Shown in pieces: positions 7,648-15,676 of a DNA stretch of 53,634 bases. The stretch is from positions 1 to 53,634 of the forward strand of contig CAIKGD010000050.1 of assembly GCA_903826865.1 (NCBI GenBank). The letters are read 5' to 3'. A program made the translations under genes and the position numbers. The notes under the pieces are model-generated. The model did not search any database. It had not been told where the DNA came from and was given only the letters and a program-made list of their open reading frames with translations. This DNA comes from an uncultured Verrucomicrobiota bacterium. Lineage in GTDB: Bacteria > Verrucomicrobiota > Kiritimatiellia > Kiritimatiellales > Tichowtungiaceae. Numbering within the stretch: the stretch's first letter is position 1; each line of letters starts with the position of its first letter.

Positions 7648-8844
7648 ATGAAAGCTTCATCGCATAAGCGCAACATGACCGGACTGGTCGGTATGATTAT
7701 ACTGGTCGGCATGGGCGAACATATGGCCGAACGCTTTCTGCCGCTCTATCTGCAGCAGCTCGCGCAGGCTTCGACCGCCGTGCTGGCCATCGGCCTGCTG
7801 GCGGGCATGGACGATCTGCTCTCCGCGCTCTACTCGTTTCCGGGCGGCTACCTCAGCGACCGGCTGGGCACCAAACGCGCGCTGCTTTTCTTTAACGCCC
7901 TCTCGATGATCGGCTACCTGTGCGTCATTTTCATCCATTCGTGGTGGGCGGTGCTGCTCGGCGCGGCCTTTTTCATCTCCTGGTCGGCCATATCGCTTCC
8001 GGCCACCATGGATCTGCTGGCCAAGATCGTGCCGAAGGACCGGCGCACGATGGGCGTATCGGTGCTGGCGCTGGTACGGCGGGTTCCGAAAATGCTCGGC
8101 CCGGTGGTTGGCGGAGCCTGCATCGCCGTATGGGGCGTCGAACAGGGCGTGCGCGCCGCCTTCATCCTTGCCTTACTGCTTGCTCTGGCCGCTTCTGTAC
8201 TTCAGCAGGTCATGATCACCGACGATTCGAAAGAGGACAAAAAAGCCGAAGCCAATCCGCTGCGGCTGTGGCGCGAAATGCCGGCCGGTCTGCGCAATCT
8301 GCTTCTGTCGGATATTCTCATCCGTTTCTGCGAACGCATTCCCGACGCCTTCGTCGTCATCTGGGCGACGCGCGCCATTCTGCATCCGGTCTCCGAACTC
8401 ACCTTCGGCTGGCTCTCCGCCATCGAAAACATCACCGCCGTACTGGTGTACCTGCCCGTCGCCTACATGGCCGACCGCTTCGGCAAAAAACCGTTCGTCC
8501 TGATCACCTTCGCCTTCTTCACCTGCTTTCCGCTGGCGCTGATGCACGCCCACTCGCTGTTCCCGCTGATCGCGGCATTCGTACTGCGCGGACTCAAAGA
8601 ATTCGGCGAACCGACCCGTAAAGCGCTCATCATGGATCTCGCGCCGGAAGAACGCAAAGCGGCCATGTTCGGACTCTACTATCTGGTGCGCGACGTCATC
8701 GTCGCCTTCGCCGCCTTCGGCGGCGCCCTGCTCTGGCGCATCTCTCCGGAACTCAACCTGAAAGTCGCCTTCGGCTTCGGCATACTCGGCACCCTCTGGT
8801 TCGCTTGGCGCGGATCGTCCGTCAGTCCCGAGAAAAACCAATGA
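7648..8844 (+). CDS. Major facilitator superfamily transporter
   Basis: The 398-residue protein has about 12 hydrophobic segments and belongs to the MFS of inner-membrane secondary transporters. GGYLSDRLGTKR (about 72-83) is the loop 2-3 signature of MFS. A second DRFGKK motif (about 278-283) in the second half reflects the internal duplication. The substrate cannot be told from sequence; the closest resemblance is to drug- or sugar-type antiporters. The gene starts 104 bp from the divergent helicase gene, separated by an 8-bp tandem array. Its stop codon overlaps a possible ATG of a short downstream reading frame (ATGA at 8841-8844). Confidence 0.8.
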   Translation: MKASSHKRNMTGLVGMIILVGMGEHMAERFLPLYLQQLAQASTAVLAIGLLAGMDDLLSALYSFPGGYLSDRLGTKRALLFFNALSMIGYLCVIFIHSWWAVLLGAAFFISWSAISLPATMDLLAKIVPKDRRTMGVSVLALVRRVPKMLGPVVGGACIAVWGVEQGVRAAFILALLLALAASVLQQVMITDDSKEDKKAEANPLRLWREMPAGLRNLLLSDILIRFCERIPDAFVVIWATRAILHPVSELTFGWLSAIENITAVLVYLPVAYMADRFGKKPFVLITFAFFTCFPLALMHAHSLFPLIAAFVLRGLKEFGEPTRKALIMDLAPEERKAAMFGLYYLVRDVIVAFAAFGGALLWRISPELNLKVAFGFGILGTLWFAWRGSSVSPEKNQ

Positions 8845-9122
8845 ACTGGAAACGAAAAATCAGCGCTCTGAAAAATCCGGAGATCAAACGGATAAGGAAA
8901 ACGTTTGCAAGCTTTCAAGCATCGTTCTGCGATCAAGAAATTCCTCTTGATGCCCCGCTTCCCAAGGACTCCGGATTTTGCCGCCGTCCCCTTGCCCGCG
9001 ATTTCCTATACGTTGTTGGCAATCGAACCAATGGAAAGCAATCATCTATTCGCTGCGGTTCGTTTTCAACCGAACTGCTGGACGCGGTTCGTAAACAAAT
9101 TCAGCTTCCTGATTCGCTTTAA
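8841..9122 (+). CDS. Small hypothetical protein, weakly supported
   Basis: A 93-codon reading frame begins with the ATGA overlap at the MFS stop, an arrangement typical of translational coupling. It encodes a basic, non-membrane protein (starting MNWKRKISALK). No domain was recognised, and another frame is also open over part of the same stretch (8905-9141), which lowers confidence. It may simply be non-coding spacer before the D-aminoacylase gene. No promoter or terminator was recognised between 8845 and 9162 apart from the 10-bp tandem array at the end. Confidence 0.25.
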   Translation: MNWKRKISALKNPEIKRIRKTFASFQASFCDQEIPLDAPLPKDSGFCRRPLARDFLYVVGNRTNGKQSSIRCGSFSTELLDAVRKQIQLPDSL

Positions 9123-9151
9123 TTCGTGTCCATTCGTGTGAATTCGTGGTT
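9122..9151 (+). repeat. 10-bp tandem array (ATTCGTGTNN)3
   Basis: The units are ATTCGTGTCC, ATTCGTGTGA and ATTCGTGGTT, ending 11 bp before the D-aminoacylase start. A degenerate copy in the opposite orientation is at 32850-32878. Confidence 0.85.
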
Positions 9152-9162
9152 AACATACCGAC

Positions 9163-10728
9163 ATGAAATTCGACCTGCTGATTGAGAACGGCACGGTGCT
9201 GGACGGAACCGGCGCGGAAGCAATCCGTGTCGACATCGGAATTTCCGGCGAGCGGATTGTCGAAGTCGGCGATCTGTCAAAAGCTGAAGCCAAGCAAACT
9301 ATCGACGCGACCGGACAGATCGTCTGCCCCGGATTTATTGATGTCCATTCCCACTCGGACGCTTATCTACTGATTGAGCCGCGCGCTTCGAGCAAGGTGT
9401 TTCAGGGCGTCACGACCGAAGTATGCGGCAACTGCGGTGCATCGGCCGCGCCGCGCCTCGGCGACGCGAAGCTGCCGTCCGACTGGCAGGACAAACCTTT
9501 TCCCGGAACGTGGAGCACGGTTGCCGAATACCGCAAACTTTTTGACCAGGCGAATCCTGCCGTAAACGAAGCACTGCTGATCGGTCATAACACGCTGCAC
9601 CGCGGCGTCTGCGGTTACGAGCCGCGCGGCGCGACGCCGGACGAACTCGCGGCAATGGTGCGGGCGCTCGAGCAGGCGCTCGACGAAGGCGGTTGCGGTC
9701 TGAGCACGGGATTGATTTATCCGCCCGCCTCCGCCGTACCGGCGGATGAAATCATCGCGCTGGCGAAGGTCTGCGCCGGGCGCAATAAAATCTACACCTC
9801 GCACATGCGCAGCGAGGGCAAACAGCTTCTTGAAGCGATGGATGAAGCGCTGATGATCGGACGCAAATCCGGCGCGCGGGTGGAAATTTCGCATCTGAAA
9901 ACGTCCGGCAAGGACAACTGGCATAAGATCGATGACGCGTTGGCGAAAATTGAAGCCGCCCGCGCCGAAGGCATTGAAGTCGCCGCCGACCGTTATCCTT
10001 ACACCGCCTCCTGCACTGATCTGGACATTACGCTGCCGAACTGGGCGCTTTACGACGGTAAAGCCGCCGTGCTGGCACGGCTGGCGGATTCCGAAATACG
10101 AAAAAGAATCCGTGACGAAATTCTCGAAGGGCGCGGCGAATTCGGCTTCGGCATTATTATGATCGGTTCGACAGAGCATCCCGACCTGCAACGGTTCAAA
10201 GGCATGTACCTGCCTGAGGCCGCCAAGATGCTCGGAATGGAACCGGTGGATGCTCTGCTCCACATTGTCGAGAAGGACGAACTGCGTACAGGCGGAATCT
10301 TTTTCGGTATGAGCGAAGAGAATATGCAGAAGATTCTGGCGCAGCCGTGGGTAATGATCGGAAGCGACGCCTCGATCCGTGCGCCGGACGGTATTCTGAG
10401 CAAAGACCATCCGCATCCGCGCGCCTACGGCAGTTTCACCAAGGTGCTGCGCGCCGTACTGGACAGCCGGGCCGCGGCGCTGCCGGAAACGGTACGCAAG
10501 ATGACTTCCCTGCCCGCCGAACACTTCCGGCTGAAAGACCGCGGCGTACTGAAAAAAGGCAATTTCGCCGACCTCGTTGTTCTCGACCCGCAGAATCTCA
10601 AAGCAAACACCACTTATGCCCGGCCGCATCAGCTCTCATCGGGGATCACCGCGCTGGTCGTTAATGGAACACTGACGATTAACGACGGTGCTTTGACCGG
10701 AAAAAGGAACGGTCAATTCTTGGATTGA
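9163..10728 (+). CDS. N-acyl-D-amino-acid deacylase (D-aminoacylase)
   Basis: This amidohydrolase-superfamily enzyme would release D-amino acids from N-acyl-D-amino acids. The 521 residues match the family. Visible features are the N-terminal small beta domain (IENGTVLDGTG), the metal-binding FIDVHSHSD (about 58-66), a Cys in the VCGNCG segment (about 87-92) that ligates zinc in the family, ISHLKTSG (about 243-250) and a late GSDAS (about 402-406) with the catalytic Asp. HPHPRAYGSF near 415 is a well-conserved D-aminoacylase stretch. No signal peptide is evident, so a cytoplasmic location is likely. It is followed 34 bp later by a DNA glycosylase gene. A role in cell-wall D-amino acid recycling is an inference. 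Confidence 0.87.
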   Translation: MKFDLLIENGTVLDGTGAEAIRVDIGISGERIVEVGDLSKAEAKQTIDATGQIVCPGFIDVHSHSDAYLLIEPRASSKVFQGVTTEVCGNCGASAAPRLGDAKLPSDWQDKPFPGTWSTVAEYRKLFDQANPAVNEALLIGHNTLHRGVCGYEPRGATPDELAAMVRALEQALDEGGCGLSTGLIYPPASAVPADEIIALAKVCAGRNKIYTSHMRSEGKQLLEAMDEALMIGRKSGARVEISHLKTSGKDNWHKIDDALAKIEAARAEGIEVAADRYPYTASCTDLDITLPNWALYDGKAAVLARLADSEIRKRIRDEILEGRGEFGFGIIMIGSTEHPDLQRFKGMYLPEAAKMLGMEPVDALLHIVEKDELRTGGIFFGMSEENMQKILAQPWVMIGSDASIRAPDGILSKDHPHPRAYGSFTKVLRAVLDSRAAALPETVRKMTSLPAEHFRLKDRGVLKKGNFADLVVLDPQNLKANTTYARPHQLSSGITALVVNGTLTINDGALTGKRNGQFLD

Positions 10729-10732
10729 GTAA

Positions 10733-10756
10733 TGGGACAGTGGCACAGAGGCACAA
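10733..10756 (+). repeat. 8-bp tandem array (TGGSACAG)3
   Basis: The units TGGGACAG, TGGCACAG and AGGCACAA lie between the D-aminoacylase stop and the next start. The period is the same 8 bp as the arrays at 7571 and 30427, but with an unrelated unit sequence. Confidence 0.75.
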
Positions 10757-10762
10757 AGTAAG

Positions 10763-11260
10763 ATGGGAAAAATACAGAGCTTTCCGTTTTCTGCCGACAA
10801 AAACTCGCGGGTGCTGATTCTCGGTTCGATGCCGGGCGAAGAGTCGCTGAGACAGCAGCAGTATTATGCTCATCCGCGCAATCTGTTCTGGGATGTGATG
10901 GGCGATCTGTTCGGCGCGGGCCGGACTGTTCCGTACGAAAAGCGCCTGGAAATTTTACGCGCAAACGGCATTGCCCTCTGGGATGTGGCGCACACCTGCC
11001 GCCGCAAAGGGAGTCTTGATTCCAACATGACCGATGTGGCGGCGAACGATTTCGGCTCCCTGTTTGCAGAAGCACCGCAAATTCACACCGTTTTCTTCAA
11101 CGGGCAGACGGCGGCCGCACTGTTCCGCAAGCTGGTTCTGCCGGAACTGAATCGCAAACTGACGCCGGTCACGCTGCCATCAACGAGTCCGGCCCATGCC
11201 TCGGTTCCGGCCGCAAAGAAAAAAGCGGCCTGGCGCAAAGTCCAGACCGCTTTGAAATAA
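10763..11260 (+). CDS. DNA-deoxyinosine/uracil glycosylase (UDG superfamily, family 6-like)
   Basis: The 165-residue single-domain enzyme would excise deaminated purine bases, mainly hypoxanthine, as the first step of base excision repair. The start motif LILGSMPGEESL (about 17-28) corresponds to the UDG motif 1 loop. YYAHPRNLFWDVMG (about 34-47) is strongly typical of the hypoxanthine-DNA glycosylase group. The late LPSTSPAHAS (about 140-149) is motif 2, contacting the DNA minor groove. Its length and motifs distinguish it from Mug and family 4 enzymes. The stop codon touches a half copy of the palindromic repeat at 11260, which lies in the gap to the convergent prepilin peptidase gene. Confidence 0.85.
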   Translation: MGKIQSFPFSADKNSRVLILGSMPGEESLRQQQYYAHPRNLFWDVMGDLFGAGRTVPYEKRLEILRANGIALWDVAHTCRRKGSLDSNMTDVAANDFGSLFAEAPQIHTVFFNGQTAAALFRKLVLPELNRKLTPVTLPSTSPAHASVPAAKKKAAWRKVQTALK

Positions 11261-11334
11261 CCCACCCCGGCCTTCCATCCTTCGCAAAGGCTGCGGCGGA
11301 TACAGACGGCCACCCCTCCCGTGGAGAGGATTTT
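11260..11334 (+). repeat. Left half of the dispersed palindromic element
   Basis: The copy begins ACCCACCCCGGC directly at the glycosylase stop and reaches the CCACCCCTCCC block near 11310-11320, then GTGGAGAGG. The right half (GGAGGGGTGCC and the closing GGGGTGGG) is missing. It fills the gap between two convergent genes, where it could still fold into a weak hairpin. Confidence 0.65.
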
Positions 11335-12144
11335 TCAGAAACCCATGATGGAGAGATAGACCTGCCAAAGCCGGAAGCCGCCGAGCAGCCAGGAGAAGGC
11401 GGCGAGCGAGATGTAGGGGCCGTAGGGAATCTGGCTCTGAATGCCTTTGCGGTGCAGCGCGATAAGCGTGATGCCCGCCACCGAACCGATCAGCGCGGAA
11501 AAGAAGACGATATAAATGACGGCTTCCCAGCCGAAGAGTGCACCGAGCGCACCCATGAGCTTGACGTCACCGAAGCCCATGGCTTCTTTTTTCAGCGCGG
11601 CCGTTCCGATTGCACGAACCAGCCAGAGCGAACCGAAGCCGGCCGCGAGACCGATCAGGGAATCTTTAAGTCCGCTCAGCCAGGCCGTTTCGCCCTGCAA
11701 CGGGGGAAATAATACACTGAGCATCGGAAAAAGAATCATTCCGCCGATGGTAAGGCGGTCGGGCAGAATCATATGTTCGAGGTCGATAAAGGTACCGAGC
11801 AGCAGACCGAATACAGCGAGCATATAAATCGGGGTGAACCAGGAGAAACCATAGATGAGCCAAATGGTAAGAAAGAAGAATCCGGTAAGCAGTTCGATAA
11901 CCGGATAAACCACGGAAACGGGCAGTTTGCAACTGCGGCATTTGGCATGGAGCAGGAACCAGCTGATTACCGGTATGTTGTCGTACCATTTGATATAGCT
12001 GTTGCAGTTCGGACAGGACGAAGGCGGCCAGACTACAGATTTTCCCAGCGGAATGCGATAGACACAAACATTAAGGAAACTGCCGAGGCAAAGACCGAGA
12101 ATAAAGATCAGCGCCAGCCAGTAGATGGTCCAGAATTCTGTCAT
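11335..12144 (-). CDS. pilD: Prepilin peptidase (leader peptidase/N-methyltransferase, A24A)
   Basis: This polytopic inner-membrane aspartyl protease cleaves and N-methylates type IV prepilins and type II secretion pseudopilins. LGSFLNVCVYRIP (about 20-32) is the N-terminal signature. Two CxxC pairs in CPNCNSYIKW and CRSCKLP form the zinc-binding cytoplasmic loop. FGDVKLMGALGALFGW (about 194-209) includes the second catalytic Asp of the GxGDxK motif, and the first Asp lies in LGTFIDLEHMILPDRLT (about 138-154). The 269 residues are standard length. It is the last gene of the leuA-aroE-pilD run, overlapping aroE by 4 bp. No pilin or pseudopilin gene lies in the window. Confidence 0.88.
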   Translation of the reverse strand: MTEFWTIYWLALIFILGLCLGSFLNVCVYRIPLGKSVVWPPSSCPNCNSYIKWYDNIPVISWFLLHAKCRSCKLPVSVVYPVIELLTGFFFLTIWLIYGFSWFTPIYMLAVFGLLLGTFIDLEHMILPDRLTIGGMILFPMLSVLFPPLQGETAWLSGLKDSLIGLAAGFGSLWLVRAIGTAALKKEAMGFGDVKLMGALGALFGWEAVIYIVFFSALIGSVAGITLIALHRKGIQSQIPYGPYISLAAFSWLLGGFRLWQVYLSIMGF

Positions 12145-12986
12145 GAGTACACCGCCTTTTCTAATGATTTACGCATCGCTCCGATATCCGGTTCGATTCC
12201 GGTCCAGATATTAAATGCTTTTGCCCCCTGATGCAACAGCATGCCGAGACCGTTGGCAATCTGCGCGCCGGCGGCTTTGGCCGTACGGAGAAAGGCGGTC
12301 TCGGGATACATGTAGATTAAATCGAAAACACGTTGTCCTTTGTGAAACGCTTCCGGCGGCAGAAGCGACGGATCGTCTTTCTTCATGCCGACCGGCGAAG
12401 CCTGAATGACCAGACTGGAAGACTGACTCAATTCAATTAGACTCTGTTTGTCTGTTACGCAATCAACACCAACAGACGGACAAAGGTTCTTAATCTCATC
12501 CCGCAGAGAATAAACCCTCCCCTGATCGGTATCGGTTAGATTAAGATGCTTCACACCGTTAAGCGCGGCAGTCAAAGCAACCGCACGTCCTGCTCCGCCA
12601 CAACCAAGAAAAAACACTCGGTCGTCCACGACTGTTTCGCCGAAGGCCTCTTCGAGTGCTTTCAGAAAGCCGTAGCCGTCGGTGTTGTGGCCAACCAGTC
12701 CGTTCCGGGAAAATTCAACGGTGTTGACTGCACCAAGAATCCGGGCGCTGGCCGCTAAATTTCCGAGCCCCTTGAACGCAACTTCCTTCAACGGGATTGT
12801 CAGATTGACGCCAACATAGCCTTCGGCAGGCAGCTGCGCGAGACGAACCATCAATTCGTCGGGACGAACGTCAAGGCTGCTGTAGTGATACTCCTCATCA
12901 AGCCCCAACGCCTTGATGGAGGCATTGTGCATGACCGGCGACAGCGTGTGTCCGATGGGATGTCCGAGAACTGCCAGTTTTTTCAT
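12141..12986 (-). CDS. aroE: Shikimate dehydrogenase (NADP+)
   Basis: AroE reduces 3-dehydroshikimate to shikimate in the chorismate pathway in the cytoplasm. The 281-residue protein has the substrate-binding opening GHPIGHTLSPVMHN (about 8-21), NLTIPLKE (about 61-68) with the catalytic Lys, NTDGYGFL (about 100-107) and the NADP loop GCGGAGRAV (about 128-136). LHQGAKAFNIWTG near the C-terminus is also family-typical. It is translationally coupled to leuA upstream and pilD downstream by 4-bp overlaps, so it should share the leucine-responsive attenuator. That linkage of aromatic, leucine and pilus-processing genes is unusual. Confidence 0.9.
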   Translation of the reverse strand: MKKLAVLGHPIGHTLSPVMHNASIKALGLDEEYHYSSLDVRPDELMVRLAQLPAEGYVGVNLTIPLKEVAFKGLGNLAASARILGAVNTVEFSRNGLVGHNTDGYGFLKALEEAFGETVVDDRVFFLGCGGAGRAVALTAALNGVKHLNLTDTDQGRVYSLRDEIKNLCPSVGVDCVTDKQSLIELSQSSSLVIQASPVGMKKDDPSLLPPEAFHKGQRVFDLIYMYPETAFLRTAKAAGAQIANGLGMLLHQGAKAFNIWTGIEPDIGAMRKSLEKAVYS

Positions 12987-14665
12987 CTATGTTTTCCTGC
13001 GATGCGGTTCAGTCCGGCGATAATGGCGCGCACGGCGGCCTGGTCAATATTTGAATCGGAGCCGACGCCGAAGACCATTCCGTTGCCTTCCAGCTTCAGC
13101 GGAACATAGGCCAGCGCCTGCGCATCCGCGCCTTTGCCGACAGCCTGCTCGTGATAGTCGGCAACGCTGAAATCTATGCCGACCACACTCCGTACCGCGT
13201 GCACAAAGGCGGAGATCGGGCCGTTGCCGTCGGCGACAGCGGTTTTTTCAACACCGTTGATGCTGACACGAACCTCACCGTGAATGAAGGTCGGATCTTT
13301 GTCGTCAGGCCGCGGCCAGTAGCCGATCAGTTTGAACGGACCTGCAGGATTGACAAATTTTTCGCGAAAAACGGTGTGCACTTCTTCCGATGAAATTTCA
13401 CGGCCGACCGCTTCGCTGTAGGTCTGAACCTCTTCGCGCAGTTCGGGCTGCATGGTTTTGGGCACCTGAATGCCGTAATCCTGTTCCAGCACCCAGGCGA
13501 TACCGCCCTTGCCGGACTGCGAGTTGATGCGGATCATGCGCTCGAAACTGCGCCCCAGATCGGCAGGATCAACATGCAGGTAAGGCACCTTCCATTTCAT
13601 GCCGAACACCTTGTCTGCTTCACCCAGACGATGCAGTCCTTTATTGATGGCGTCCTGATGCGAGCCGGAGAAGGCCGTGAACGCATACTCACCGGCGTAG
13701 GGCTGGCGGTAATAGACGGACATACCGGTCAGCCGTTCGACGGTTGCGGCAATTTCGCTCAGCCGGGAGAAGTCCAGTCCGGTTCCGATACCGCGCGAAA
13801 ACAGGTTGTTGGCCACGGTGACCAGATCAACATTGCCGGTGCGTTCACCGTGTCCGAACAGAGTGCCTTCAACGCGGTCGCCTCCCGCCAGCAGTGCCAG
13901 CTCGGTGGCGGCAACGGCCATGCCCTGATCGTTGTGGGCGTGCAGCGATATTTTTACGCTGTCGCGGTGCGGAAAGTTGTTGATGAACCATTCGATCATG
14001 TCGGCGTAGTGGTTGGGCGGCCGGCGCTCAACGGTGGCCGGCAGATTCAGAATCATCGGCTTTTCAGGAGTTGCCTTACCCCATGCCGCATAGACTGCCT
14101 TGCACATTTCCAGACAGAACGACTGATCGGTGTCGGTGAATTCCTCGGGCGAGAATTCGTAGCGGATATCGCTTTCCGGCATGGTGTCGGCCAGCGCACG
14201 AATCCGGCGGGTGGACTCAACGGCCGCTCTCAGCGTGCCCTTCTGATCTGTTCCGAACACCTGCTTCATGTGCAGATCTGATGTGGCAATGTAGGCATGC
14301 ACGATTCCTTTTTTGACGCCTTTGAATGCCTCAAAGGTACGGTCGATCAGGTGCGGGCGGCACTGGGTCAACCCCATGATAAAGACATCATCGGGGATGT
14401 GTTTCCCATCGATCAGCCGCCGGAAAAAGTCGAAGTCGTCCTGACTGGCGGAGGGGAACCCTGCTTCTATTTCCTTAAAGCCGATGCGGCACAGCATCTG
14501 GAAGTATTCCAGCTTCTGGCCGGGATCCATCGGATTAGGCAGTGCCTGATTGCCGTCGCGCAGGTCAACGGAGCACCAGGCGGGGCTGACGGCCAGCGTC
14601 CGCGCAGGCCATTGCCGGTCCGGCATTTCAATCGGCGCGGCGGCTTTATATTTCGGTGTTTTCAT
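12983..14665 (-). CDS. leuA: 2-isopropylmalate synthase, long (yeast/actinobacterial) type
   Basis: LeuA condenses acetyl-CoA with 2-oxoisovalerate, the first committed step of leucine synthesis. The 560 residues, and DLRDGNQALPNPMDP (about 35-49) at the start of the TIM barrel, identify the LeuA type 2 group rather than the shorter E. coli form. The metal-binding HxH is in SLHAHNDQGMAVA, and FGHGERTGNVDL follows. The C-terminal third is the LeuA allosteric dimer domain, the site of leucine feedback inhibition. The start is preceded by AAAGGAATGAGCG, a plausible ribosome-binding site. Upstream lie a leader peptide and attenuator hairpin (14709-14843). It heads a leuA-aroE-pilD operon. Confidence 0.93.
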   Translation of the reverse strand: MKTPKYKAAAPIEMPDRQWPARTLAVSPAWCSVDLRDGNQALPNPMDPGQKLEYFQMLCRIGFKEIEAGFPSASQDDFDFFRRLIDGKHIPDDVFIMGLTQCRPHLIDRTFEAFKGVKKGIVHAYIATSDLHMKQVFGTDQKGTLRAAVESTRRIRALADTMPESDIRYEFSPEEFTDTDQSFCLEMCKAVYAAWGKATPEKPMILNLPATVERRPPNHYADMIEWFINNFPHRDSVKISLHAHNDQGMAVAATELALLAGGDRVEGTLFGHGERTGNVDLVTVANNLFSRGIGTGLDFSRLSEIAATVERLTGMSVYYRQPYAGEYAFTAFSGSHQDAINKGLHRLGEADKVFGMKWKVPYLHVDPADLGRSFERMIRINSQSGKGGIAWVLEQDYGIQVPKTMQPELREEVQTYSEAVGREISSEEVHTVFREKFVNPAGPFKLIGYWPRPDDKDPTFIHGEVRVSINGVEKTAVADGNGPISAFVHAVRSVVGIDFSVADYHEQAVGKGADAQALAYVPLKLEGNGMVFGVGSDSNIDQAAVRAIIAGLNRIAGKHR

Positions 14666-14708
14666 CGCTCATTCCTTTACTGTTTTTTCTCAATTAAACC
14701 CACTATGA

Positions 14709-14741
14709 AAATAAAAAACCTCTCCGGGCTGCGGAGAGGTT
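14709..14741 (-). terminator. Attenuator terminator of the leu operon
   Basis: A perfect 10-bp stem (AACCTCTCCG at 14717-14726 pairing with 14732-14741), a short loop and a run of T residues on the minus strand (TTTTTTATTTT) lie between the leader peptide stop and leuA. This fits a rho-independent terminator in an amino-acid attenuator. The competing anti-terminator fold was not computed. Confidence 0.8.
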
Positions 14742-14768
14742 CGGCCGAATCTTTGTTGGAGGGTCAGA

Positions 14769-14843
14769 TCAACAGGCGCAGAACTCCCGCAGGGTTTCCC
14801 CGGCGAGCAGAAGGAGTCCAAGGCTGCTGAAGTTGTGTTTCAT
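14769..14843 (-). CDS. leuL: leu operon leader peptide
   Basis: This is a 24-codon reading frame starting at 14843: MKHNFSSLGLLLLAG, then ETLREFCAC. It has six Leu codons, four of them consecutive (CTC CTT CTG CTC). It lies directly before a terminator hairpin and leuA, as in the classic leu and ilv leader peptides. Ribosome stalling at the Leu run under leucine shortage would be expected to block the terminator. No Shine-Dalgarno sequence precedes the ATG; the -10 box ends only 9 nt upstream, so the RNA could start at or just before the ATG. Confidence 0.8.
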   Translation of the reverse strand: MKHNFSSLGLLLLAGETLREFCAC

Positions 14844-14852
14844 TGCGAGGGG

Positions 14853-14882
14853 ATAGTAAGTGCAGGGCTCAGATTCTGTCAA
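14853..14882 (-). promoter_or_regulatory. Sigma70-type promoter of the leu operon
   Basis: TTGACA (14882-14877) and TACTAT (14858-14853) are separated by 18 bp on the minus strand, a good housekeeping sigma match. The -35 box overlaps the stop codon of the EpsI gene. Transcription would begin about 6-9 nt after the -10 box, almost at the leader ATG at 14843. Confidence 0.65.
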
Positions 14883-15676
14883 CCCTCTTTCTGTTTATTG
14901 AGCAGCAGATGCGGATACAGTTTCTGAACAAAATCGATAATTCCCTGTTTGTAATCATCTGCTTCTTCACCCCCGCGATCACCGGCAATAGCGATATAGG
15001 CCCATTTGTTGGCAACACTGTTCACGACGCGATCCCAGGCCAGCCAGAGCATGCGGGCATAGTGGCTGGGGGTTTCGCGGTTCTGCCCGACAAACCAATA
15101 GGCATAATAGCCATAATAGGTTTTGCGCTCGCCATCGGCACTGCGATAGTTACGGATGGTCTCCAAAACAGCTACCTTAAGCGGCTCACGGCCTTCCAGA
15201 GGAACTTCAATGATCTCGGGCATGAGAACGTTCCAGAAGTGCTGATTGACAATGGTATTGCCCTGTCCGATCAAACAGCGTTCCGGACGGTGAATACTGT
15301 CACGCTCGCGGCCCGAAAGCACGATGGAGACAAAAATCTCTTTGGCTGCCGCGTTGGTATAAATGGATTTTACGAACTCTGTATCTTTTGGCAGCGCGTC
15401 ATATTCAGCCAGACTCATGGTAAAGAGTTTTTTGCCAGTTTCGGGATCCGTGTTGGGCAATTCTAATTCGCTGACACGATACTGTTTTGGATTCTCGGCG
15501 TCATGGGAGTAGCGCAATTCGTCGCCGATCCAGCCGCCGTCCAGTACGACAGGCAGTTTCATGCAAACCCCGGCCTGATCACTAAGCGTAACGTCTACAG
15601 TAAACGCCAAAGCCAGCGCTGTAATAATCATTAGACCGATCAGCACTAAGTGCGGTGTAAAAGTACGGATTTCCAT
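14879..15676 (-). CDS. EpsI-type exosortase-associated protein
   Basis: The 265-residue protein has one N-terminal membrane anchor (about residues 9-29) and an extracytoplasmic domain. The HRPERCLIGQG stretch (about 129-139) resembles the HRPExC motif typical of EpsI domains found beside, or fused to, exosortases. Its gene overlaps the exosortase gene by 31 bp, so the two are coupled. EpsI-type proteins are linked to exopolysaccharide production, but their biochemical activity is not known. The stop codon is shared with the -35 box of the leu promoter. No PEP-CTERM substrate gene was found nearby. Confidence 0.75.
   Translation of the reverse strand: MEIRTFTPHLVLIGLMIITALALAFTVDVTLSDQAGVCMKLPVVLDGGWIGDELRYSHDAENPKQYRVSELELPNTDPETGKKLFTMSLAEYDALPKDTEFVKSIYTNAAAKEIFVSIVLSGRERDSIHRPERCLIGQGNTIVNQHFWNVLMPEIIEVPLEGREPLKVAVLETIRNYRSADGERKTYYGYYAYWFVGQNRETPSHYARMLWLAWDRVVNSVANKWAYIAIAGDRGGEEADDYKQGIIDFVQKLYPHLLLNKQKEG

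Noticed and set aside
8905-9141. Second plus-strand frame overlapping the possible small gene at 8841
   Set aside because: Its start is not positioned for coupling and no motif was seen.
9367-10629. Long antisense open frame of 420 codons inside the D-aminoacylase gene
   Set aside because: No family features are seen, while the plus-strand frame has clear amidohydrolase motifs. It is a shadow of a GC-rich gene.
13574-14281. Plus-strand open frame of 235 codons inside leuA
   Set aside because: LeuA on the minus strand has its conserved motifs across the whole range.
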